This document shows positions 54,961 to 64,000 of a stretch of 64,000 nt of DNA, piece after piece. Below the pieces are notes generated by a model that did not search any database, had not been told where the DNA came from, and was given only the letters and a program-made list of their open reading frames with translations. The translations under genes were made by a program, and so were the position numbers. Source of the DNA: Crossaster papposus (Eukaryota > Echinodermata > Asteroidea > Velatida > Solasteridae); assembly GCA_037893245.1 (NCBI GenBank), contig JBAIAA010000415.1, positions 1,240,001-1,304,000 on the forward strand, given 5' to 3'. Every line of letters starts with the position of its first letter. The stretch's first letter is position 1.

Positions 54961-56596
54961 AGAACGAAAACAAAAGCTGTTTCGGTGAAAAACCGAAACA
55001 GCTAAAAACTAGACATGTGTTTGTGGACAAACACAGAGCTGTTTCGAGTGTCTTTCAATATGTGTGATGGGCTTGTGTGTGTGCCAAGTCTCAAGTCGAT
55101 CAGATTTACTAAAGTGTCAAAGGCAATAGTCTAAAGAAAAACGTGTACAAAACCTATGGGGAAAAAATAGAAACTTTAACGTGACGCTCCGTGACCTTGA
55201 ATGACGTAATCGTGCCGAATTTATTCTAGGGCCGTCTGTGGATGGTGGTCTAAGTGTGTGCCAAGTCTCAAGTCGATCGGATTTACTAAAGTGTCAAAGT
55301 CAATAGTCTAAAGAAAAACGTGTACAAAACCAATGGGAGAAAAATGTGAACCTTTAATGTGACGTCACGTGACCTTGAATGACGCAATCGTGCCGAATTT
55401 CTTTCAGAAACATCTGGGGGTGGTGTTCTAAGTGTATGCCAAGTTTCAAGTCGGTCGGATTTACCGAAGTGCCAAAGTCAATAGTCTGAAGAAAAACGTG
55501 TACAAAACCTATGGGGAAATTTTCACCTTTAACGTGAGGTAACGTGACCTTGAACTACGTAATCGTGACAAATTTCTTTTAGGACCGTCCTTGGGTGGTT
55601 GTCTAAATGTATGCCAAGTTTCAAGTCGATCGGATTTCCCAAAGTGTCAAAGTGCCCTGTCTGAACAAACGTGTGCAAATCCTATGAAGAAAAATCTGAA
55701 AAAAAAAAAAAAAAAAAAGAAAACTAGACATGTGTTTGTGGACAAACACAGAGCTGTTTCGAGTGTCTAAAATTACTTTCAATGTGTGTGTGGTGGTCTT
55801 TTGTGTGTGCCAAGTCTCAAGTCGATCAGATTTAATAAAGTGTCAAAGGCAATAGTCTAAAGAAAAACGTGTACAAAACCTATGGGAAAAAAATGAAAAT
55901 ATAACGTGACGCCTCGTGACCTTGAATGACGTAATCGTGCCGAATTTCTTCTAGGACCATCTGTGGGTGGAGGTCTAAGTGTATACCAAGTCTCAAGTCG
56001 ATTGGATTTACTAAAGTGTCAAAGTCAATAGTCTAAAGAAAAACGTGTACAAAACCTATGGGGGAAAATTGAACCTTTAACGTGACACCCCGTAACCTTG
56101 AATGACGTAATCGTGCCAAATTTCTCCTACGACCGTCTGTGGATGGTGGTCTATGTGTGTGCCAAGTCTCAAGTCGATCGGATTAACTAAGTGTCAAAGT
56201 CAAGAGTCTAAAGAAAAACGTGTACAAAACCTATGGGGGACAAATTAAACCTTTAACTTGACGTCACGTGACCTTGAATGACGCAATCGTGCTGAATTTC
56301 TTTCAGAAACATCTGGTGGTGGTGTTCTGAGTGTATGGCAAGTTTCAAGTCGGTCGGATTGACCAAAGTGTCAAATTCAATAGTCTGAAGAAAAACGTGT
56401 ACAAAACCTATGGGGAAAATTTCACCTTTAACGCTAAGTCACGTGACCTTGAATGACGTAATCGCGACGAATTTCTTCTAGGACCGTCCTTGGGTGGTTG
56501 TCTAAGTGTATGCCAAGTCTCAAGTCCATCGGATTTACCAAAGTGTCAAAGTGTATTGTCTGAACAAACGTGTACAAATCCTATGGAGAACAAAAG

Positions 56597-56632
<36 letters not shown>

Positions 56633-57318
56633 AGACATGTGTTTGTGGACAAACACAGAGCTGTTTCGAGTGTCTTTCAATATGTGTGTGATGGTCTTTT
56701 GTGTGTGCCAAGTCTCAAGTCGATCAGATTTACTAAAGTGTCAAAGTCAATAGTCTAAAGAAAAACGTGTACAAAACCTATGGGGGGAAATTGAACCTTT
56801 AACGTGACGCCCCATGACCTTGAATGACGTAATCGTGCTGAATTTCTTCTAAGACCATCTGCGTCAATGGTCTAAGTGTGTGCCAAGACTCAAGTCGATC
56901 GGATTTACTAAAGTGTCAAAGTCAATAGTCTAAAGAAAAACGTGTACAAAACCTATGGGGGACAAATTAAACCTTTAACTTGACGTCACGTGACCTTGAA
57001 TGACGCAATCGTGCTGAATTTCTTTCAGAAAAATCTGGTGGTGGTGTTCTGAGTGTATGGCAAGTTTCAAGTCGGTCGGAATGACCAAAGTGTCAAATTC
57101 AATAGTCTGAAGAAAAACGTGTACAAAACATATGGGGAAAATTTCACCTTTAACGCTAAGTCACGTGACCTTGAATGACGTAATCGCGACGAATTTCTTC
57201 TAGGACCGTCCTTGGGTGGTTGTCTAAGTGTATGCCAAGTCTCAAGTCCATCGGATTTACCAAAGTGTCAAAGTGTATTGTCTGAACAAACGTGTACAAA
57301 TCCTATGGAGAACAAAAG

Positions 57319-57367
<49 letters not shown>

Positions 57368-60300
57368 AGAACGAAAACAATAGCTGTTTCGGTGAAAAAC
57401 CGAAACAGCTAAAAAAAAAAAAAAAAAAAAAAAACCAGAACGAAAACAATAGCTGTTTCGGTGAAAAACCGAAACAGCTAAAAAAAAAAAAAAAAACTAG
57501 ACATGTGTTTGTGGACAAACACAGAGCTGTTTCGAGTGTCTTTCAATATGTGTGTGATGGTCTTTTGTGTGTGCCAAGTCTCAAGTCGATCAGATTTACT
57601 AAAGTGTCCAAGTCAATAGTCTAAAGAAAAACGTGTACAAAACCTATGGGGGAGAATTGAACCTTTAATGTGACGCCCCGTGACCTTGAATGACGTAATC
57701 GTGCCGAATTTCTTCTAGGACCGTCTGTGGAAGGTGGTCTAAGTGTGTGCCAAGTCTCAAGTCGATCGGATTTACTAAAGTATCAAAGTCAATAGTCTAA
57801 AGAAAAACGTGTACAAAACCTATGGAGGAAAAATTGAACCTTTAACGTGCCGCCACGTGACCTTGAATGGCGCAATTGTGCCGAATTTCTTTCAGGAACA
57901 TCTGGGGATGGTGTTCTAAGGGTATGCCAAGTTTCAAGTCGGTCGCATTTACCAAAGTGTCAAAGACAATAGTCTTAAGAAAAACGTGTACAAAACCTAT
58001 GGGAACAATTTCACATTTAACGCGAAGTCACGTGACCCTGAGTGACGTAATCGCGGCGAATTTCTTCTAGGACCGTCCTTGTGTGGTTGTCTAAATGTAT
58101 GCCAAGTTTCAAGTCGATCGGATTGACCAAAGTACCTAAGTGACCTGTCTGAACAAACGTGTACAAATCCTATGGAGAAAATTCTGAAAAAGAAAAAAAA
58201 AAAAAAGAAAAAAAAAAACTTTAACGATTACAAAAGCTGTTTCGGTGAAAAACCGAAACAGCTAAAAAACTAGACATGTGTTTGTGGACAAACACGGAGC
58301 TGTTTCGAGTGTCTCAAATTACTTTCAATATGTGTGTGGTGGTCTTTTGTGTGTGCCAAGTCTCAAGTCGATCAGATTTAATAAAGTGTCAAAGTCAATA
58401 TTCTTAAGTAAAACGTGTACAAAACCTATAGGGGAAAATTGAACCTTTAACGTGACGCCCCGTGACCTTGAATGACGTAATCGTGCCAAATTTCTCCTAC
58501 GACCGTCTGTGGATGGTGGTCTATGTGTGTGCCAAGTCTTAAGTCGATCGGATTTACTTAGTGTCAAAGTCAATAGTCTAAAGAAAACGTGTACAAAACC
58601 TATGGGGGACGAATTAAACCTTTAACTTGACGTCACGTGACCTTGAATGACGCAATCGTGCTGAATTTCTTTCAGAAACATCTGGTGGTGGTGTTCTGAG
58701 TGTATGGCAAGTTTCAAGTCGGTCGGATTTACCAAAGTGTCAAATTCAACAGTCTGAACAAAAACGTGTACAAAACCTATGGGAAAAATTTAACCTTTAA
58801 CGCGAAGTCACGTGACCTTGAATGACGTAATCGCGACGAATTTCTTCTAGGACCGTCCTTGGGTGGTTGTCTAAGTGTATGCCAAGTCTCAAGTCCATCG
58901 GATTTACCAAAGTGTCAAAGTGTATTGTCTGAACAAACGTGTACAAATCCTATGGAGAACAAAAGGCAAAAAAAAACTAGACATGTGTTTGTGGACAAAC
59001 ACAGAGCTGTTTCGAGTGTCTAAAATTACTTTCAATATGTGCGTGGTGGTCTTTTGTGTGTGCCAAGTCTCAAGTCGATCAGATTTACTAAACTGTCAAA
59101 GCCAATAGTCTAAAGAAAAAGGTGTACAAAACCTATCGGAAAAAAATAGAAACTTTAACGTGACGCCCCGTGACCTTCAATGACGTAATCATGCCGAATT
59201 TCTTCTAGGGCCGTCTGTGTATGGTGGTCTAAGTGTGTGCCAAGTCTCAAGTCGATCGGATTTACTAAAGTGTCAAAGTCAATAGTCTAAAGAAAAACGT
59301 GTACAAAACCAATGAGAGAAAAATGTGAACCTTTATTGTGACGTCACGTGACCTTGAATGACGCAATCGTGCCGAATGTCTTCCAGAAACATCTGGGGGT
59401 GGTGTTCTAAGTGTATGCCAAGTTTCAAGTCGGTCGGATTTACCGAAGTGCCAAAGTCAATTAATAAAAAAAAACGTTTACAAAACCAATGGGAGTAAAA
59501 TGTGAACCTTTAATGTGACGTCATGTGACCTTGAATGACGCAACCGTGCCGAATTTCTATCAGAAACATCTGGGGGTGGTGTTCTAAGTGTATGATAAGT
59601 TTCAAGTCGGTCGGATTTACCGAAGTGCCAAAGTCAATAGTCTGAAGAAAAACGTGTACAAAACCTATGGGGAAAATTAAACCTTTAACGTGACGTCACG
59701 TGACCTTGAATGACGCAATCGAGCCAAATTTCTTCTAGGACCATCTGTGGGTAGAGGTCTAAGTGTATACCAAGTCTCAAGTCGATTGGATTTACCAAAG
59801 TGCCAAAGTGTATTGGCAGAACAAACGTGTGTAAATCCTATGGGTAAAAACACTGAAAGTGGAAAAAAAAAAAAAGAAAAAAAAAAACTTTAACGAAAAC
59901 AAAAGCTGTTTCGGTGAAAAACCGAAACAGCTAAAAAAAAAAACTAGACATGTGTTTGTGGACAAACACAGAGCTGTTTCGAGTGTCTTTCAATATGTGT
60001 GTGATGGGCTTGTGTGTGTGCCAAGTCTCAAGTCGATCAGATTTACTAAAGTGTCAAAGGCAATAGTCTAAAGAAAAACGTGTACAAAACCTATGGGGAA
60101 AAAATAGAAACTTTAACGTGACGCCCCGTGACCTTGAATGACGTAATCGTGCCGAATTTATTTTAGGGCCGTCTGTGGATGGTGGTCTAAGTGTGTGCCA
60201 AGTCTCAAGTCGATCGGATTTACTAAAGTGTCAAAGTCAATAGTCTAAAGAAAAACGTGTACAAAACCAATGGGAGAAAAATGTGAACCTTTAATGTGAC

Positions 60301-60692
60301 GTCACGTGACCTTGAATGACGCAATCGTGCCGAATTTCTTTCAGAAACATCTGGGGGTGGTGTTCTAAGTGTATGCCAAGTTTCAAGTCGGTCGGATTTA
60401 CCGAAGTGCCAAAGTCAATAGTCTGAAGAAAAACGTGTACAAAACCTATGGGGAAATTTTCACCTTTAACGTGAGGTAACGTGACCTTGAACTACGTAAT
60501 CGTGACAAATTTCTTTTAGGACCGTCCTTGGGTGGTTGTCTAAATGTATGCCAAGTTTCAAGTCGATCGGATTTCCCAAAGTGTCAAAGTGCCCTGTCTG
60601 AACAAACGTGTGCAAATCCTATGAAGAAAAATCTGAAAAACAAAAAAAAAAAAAAGAAAAAAAAGAAAAAAAAAAACTTTAACGAAAACAAA

Positions 60693-60914
60693 AGCTGTTT
60701 CGGTGAAAAACCGAAACAGCTAAAAAAAAAAAAAAAAACTTTAACGAAAACAATAGCTGTTTCGGTGAAAAACCGAAACAGCTAAAAAAAAAAAGAAAAA
60801 AAAAAACTTTAACGATTACAAAAGCTGTTTCGGTGAAAAACCGAAACAGCTAAAAAAAAAAAAAAAATCAGAACGAATACAATAGCTGTTTCGGCTGAAA
60901 TGCCGAAACAGCTA
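60693..60914. repeat. Cluster of four hairpin modules
   Basis: Same module as at 51755; here the last copy is the variant with GGC/GCC at the stem tip. Each is preceded by CTTTAACGAAAACAA, CTTTAACGATTACAA or CAGAACGAATACAA. Confidence 0.9.
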
Positions 60915-61085
60915 ACTAGATATGCGTTTGTGGACAAACACAGAGCTGTTTCGATTGTCTAACGTTACTTTCAATATGTGGTGGTCTATGTGTGTGCAAA
61001 GTCTGAAGTCGATTGGATTTACAAAAGTGCCAAAGATATATTAGTTGAAAAAAACGTGTACAAATCCTATGGGGAAAATTGTACC

Positions 61086-61660
61086 TTAGACCTATGAAAA
61101 ACATACTGCTGCTGAGATACAATTGATAATGTTTTAATGCAGGGTCAAAGACCTTTGACCCTCACAAAGGGAATTTCCCCTCCTTCTTTGCTCTTGGAAT
61201 AAATAATAACCCCCATACCCGCCACAATAAGTTGGAATTAGCCTCTTAGATTTGTTTTTGTTCATGGTAATTTTCCTGTTATTTTACTAATATGACATTT
61301 TAGTAATACGTCTATTTTTGACCTTTGACCTTTTTCTGTAAGGGGCCAGTAGTTATTCTATGTCATCTTCTTTCATAATCCTGTGCATTTTGACACCAAT
61401 ATCATCTATATACTATATTTTGTTGCTATAAATATGACATTTTAGTAATAAAATTGTTTTGTGACCTTTGACCTCATTTTCGGAGGTCAGGATTTGGTCC
61501 CAAGGGTCAATAATTATTTGATGTCATCTTCTATTGTAATTCTCTGCATTTTGACACCAAGATCATCTATATACCATATTTTGTTGCTAAAATATAATTT
61601 TTAGTGATTTGGGCAGGGGTCAATGACCTTTGACCTCTAATAAAAAAAATCACCAACCCC
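61086..61660. repeat. Repeat with TGACCTTTGACC direct-repeat sites, ~158 bp period
   Basis: TGACCTTTGACCT occurs near 61319, 61462 and 61624, and a palindromic form AGGGTCAAAG-AC-CTTTGACCCT at 61141-61162. The blocks between share TGTCATCTTCT, GCATTTTGACACCAA, ATCATCTATATAC and ATATTTTGTTGCTA (61360-61440 and 61519-61600). Confidence 0.75.
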
Positions 61661-61974
61661 TATCCCTCCTTCCTTTTTGTTGGTAGTTGTCCATACCCAT
61701 ACCTACCCAAATCAGTTGAAATTAGCTTCTTTTAAATTTGTTCACAGATGAACCTTAAGTTAGGGATACTATATATGCACACTGCGAGAAACGATTGAAA
61801 TCAACCAAAATCCTACAATGTTCATCGTGCATAAGTACCAGTGCATGCGGTCGCATGATGTTTGCAAGTACAAACGCCCAATTATTCTGCGCGTGCGCAT
61901 AATAACCGACAACAAAAACCTAGCTTGCTGGAACAAAAATCAGGTCAAAATGTATGACCGGTCGTGAAATTGGA

Positions 61975-62523
61975 TGTCAATATTTACGTGGATATTCAAG
62001 ATATTTGAGGCAAGTCGTGAAATTTGTTGCGAATATCGACGTCAAATTTGACGTCAATATTCGCGACTTTTTGGGAAACTCTTGAAATTTGACGTCAATA
62101 TTGATGTCAATGTTCGCGACCTTGGGAAAAGTCGTAAAATTTGACGTCAATATTTACGACGATATTCAAGAGTTTGGGAGCAAGTCGTAAAATTTGTTGC
62201 GAATATCGACCTCAAATTTGACGTAAATATTCGCGACTTTCGGAGAAACTCTTAAAATTTGACGTCAATATTGATGTCAATATTGGTGTCAATATTGATG
62301 TCAATATTCGCGACTTTGGAGAAAGTCGTGAAATTTGACGTCAATATTGACGTCAATATTAGCAACTTTTGGGGGAAATAAGTCGTAACATTTGACGTCA
62401 ATATTGACGTCAATATTAGCAACATTTGGGGGAAAGTCATAACATTTGACGTCACTATTGACGTCAATATTCGCGACTTTGGAAAAAGTCGTAACATTTG
62501 TTGCAAATATTGATGTCAATATT
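61975..62523. repeat. CRE-palindrome repeat, block 1
   Basis: Built from TGACGTCAATAT words; many places read the 18 bp palindrome AATATTGACGTCAATATT. Interspersed with TTCGCGACTTTGGG, AAGTCGTGAAATTTG and GTTGCGAATATCGACGTCAA. Variation between GACGTC and GATGTC suggests decay at CpG. Confidence 0.9.
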
Positions 62524-62760
62524 CACACTCTGTGTAGTCCCTCCAAGGCCACCATAATTATGGCTTAAAGGTCACAAAACACAACATTTCATATACAAAT
62601 CACACGGTGACGTCATCACGACATCATCAAAAACTGCTCCTTAAAGGCGACGTCACATGTTCCACAATGTTGTCATCATGACGTCACCTACATTTCGTCT
62701 ATAACACATCCCAGAATACCTGTATGTACCAAGTTTGACCCCAATCGGACATTTATCTAT
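62524..62760 (+). repeat. Spacer between CRE blocks, copy 1 of an 836 bp duplication
   Basis: Starts ACACTCTGTGTAGTCCCTCC and contains CATAATTATGGCTTAAAGGT and then satellite-type TGACGTCACCTACATTTCGT and GACCCCAATCGGACAT. Nearly the same sequence recurs 836 bp later at 63361. Confidence 0.85.
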
Positions 62761-63360
62761 TTACGTAGATATTCAAGATTTTGGAGGTAATTGTGAAATT
62801 TGTTGCGAATATCGACGTCAAATTTGACGTCAATATTCGCAACTTTTTGGTAAACTCTTGAAATTTGACGTCAATATTGACGTCAATATTCGCGACTTTG
62901 GGGAAAGTCGCGAATATCGCCGTCAAATTTTACGTCAATATTTGCAACTTTTTGGGAAACTCTTGAAATTTGACGTCAATATTGATGTCAATGTTCGCGA
63001 CCTTGGGGAAAGTCGTGAAATTTGACGTCAATATTGACGTCAATATTTACGACGATATTCAAGACTTTGGGAGCAAGTCGTGAAATTTGTTGCGAATATC
63101 GACGTCAAATTTGACGTAAATATTCGCGACTTTCGGAGAAACTCTTAAAAATTGACGTCAATATTGACGTCAATATTGACGTCAATATTGGTGTCAATAT
63201 TGATGTCAATATTCGCTACTTTGGAGAAAGTCGTGAAATTTGACGTCAATATTGACGTCAATATTAGCAACTTTTGGGGGAAAGTCATAACATTTGACGT
63301 CAATATTGACGACTTTGGGAAAAGTCGTAACATTTGTTGCAAATATTGATGTCAATATTC
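62761..63360. repeat. CRE-palindrome repeat, block 2
   Basis: Same composition as block 1, with an inner rearrangement (an extra partial copy near 62905-63000). Confidence 0.9.
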
Positions 63361-64000
63361 ACACTCTGTGTAGTCCCTCCAAGGCCACCATAATTATGGC
63401 TTAAAGGTCACAAAACACAACATTTCATATACAAATCACACGGTGACGTCATCACGACATCATCAAAAACTGCTCCTTAAAGGCGACGTCACATGTTCCA
63501 CAATGTTGTCATCATGACGTCACCTACATTTCGTCCATAACACATCCCAGAATACCTGTATGTACCAAGTTTGACCCCAATCGGACATGTACTTTCAGAG
63601 ATAAAGGGTCCCAAAAACTACACCTTTAATGTGACGTCACATGACCAACAATGACGTCATAATTACGTCATCCTAATTTCGTATATAACTCATCCTGGAA
63701 TACATGAATACCAAGTTTGACCACAATCGGACCTGTATTTCTAGAGATAGAGGGTCTTAAAAACTGCACCTTTAATGTGATGTCACATGACCCCTGATGA
63801 CGTCATCATGACGATTTTCTTCTTGGCCCTACTGGGGATGGTGTTCGAGGTCTGTGCTAAGTCTCAAGTCAATTGGATGTACAAAAGTGTCCAATTTAAT
63901 ATTCTGAATAAAAACGTGTACAAATCCTATGGGAAAAAACTGTACCTTTAACGTGACGTCACGTGACCACGAATGACGTAATCGTGACAAATTTCTTCTA
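63361..64000 (+). repeat. Copy 2 of the spacer, then satellite to the window end
   Basis: 63361-63597 repeats 62525-62760; from 63598 the known satellite subunits continue (AGAGATAAAGGGTCC, CTTTAATGTGACGTCACATG, GAATGACGTAATCGTGAC) and run off the window. Confidence 0.9.

Larger units (their letters stand above)
49821..61085 (+). repeat. Satellite array 2 with ~710 bp higher-order units
   Basis: Same subunits and orientation as array 1. Higher-order units begin at ACTAGACATGTGTTTGTGG (about 50293, 50857, 51957, 52679, 53487, 54194, 55006, 55723, 56630, 57496, 58268, 58976, 59942, 60914). Spacing is often 707-722 bp, near four 177 bp subunits; longer gaps hold extra subunits, A runs and hairpin modules. 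Each unit ends in poly(A) after CCTATGGAGAA or similar. The array seems to have no gene. Confidence 0.95.

Noticed and set aside
17595..61122. Many short open frames in the satellite arrays (for example reading KSYGEQKAKKKKKK or CQVSSRSDLPKC)
   Set aside because: They are the same repeat translated again and again in several frames, run into poly(Lys) from A tracts, and have no start context or variation typical of proteins.

Overview
The window looks like repeat-dense nuclear DNA from an animal, most likely a marine invertebrate. It is AT-rich, has spliced-type genes, and carries a Polinton/Maverick, piggyBac, CR1/L2-type LINEs, a tRNA-derived SINE, a Helentron, TTAA-flanked MITEs and long satellite arrays. 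The species cannot be told from sequence alone. I see no bacterial operon, CRISPR array or plasmid backbone.

Layout. 1-7.4 kb: a decayed Polinton on the + strand (protein-primed DNA polymerase B, packaging ATPase, pX-like capsid-associated gene). Its ATPase gene is split by a 3.9 kb piggyBac element (1822-5726) and again by a 5'-truncated LINE (5929-6781). The piggyBac copy itself carries a MITE inside its intron and a LINE tail on the - strand. 7.4-17.6 kb: sparse sequence with a GC-rich island, a possible split gene with a duplicated small exon and a proline-rich exon, several hairpins, a 2.3 kb element with ~380 bp inverted ends and a THAP-domain fragment, and a TTAA-flanked MITE nested in one of its arms. 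17.6-28.1 kb: first satellite array, interrupted by a piggyBac N-terminal remnant and by a LINE with a nearly open reverse transcriptase. 28.1-32.2 kb: sparse sequence with two small DNA elements.

32.2-42.5 kb: one uninterrupted reading frame of about 3,400 codons encodes a Helentron replicase: basic N-terminus, PHD finger, a herpes-tegument-type (C76-like) cysteine peptidase, an OTU peptidase, a run of 18-residue repeats, DUF6570-like zinc region, Helitron HUH Rep, PIF1-type helicase and an endonuclease/exonuclease/phosphatase domain. It is the only long intact gene in the window and the best candidate for an unusual system, because one polypeptide joins two predicted deubiquitinase-type peptidases and a chromatin reader to a rolling-circle replicase.

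42.5-49.8 kb: a TTAA-flanked MITE, a ~96 bp minisatellite, a 68 bp tandem repeat, three tandem tRNA-derived SINE copies, a local duplication with a 12-copy 9 bp minisatellite, and a ~120 bp repeat. 49.8-64 kb: second satellite array with ~175 bp subunits grouped into ~710 bp higher-order units that end in poly(A) and carry perfect hairpins, then repeats built from nuclear-receptor-like direct repeats and CRE palindromes. The two main arrays share nearly identical blocks although they lie more than 30 kb apart. Coordinates of repeat edges are read by eye and may be off by several bases.
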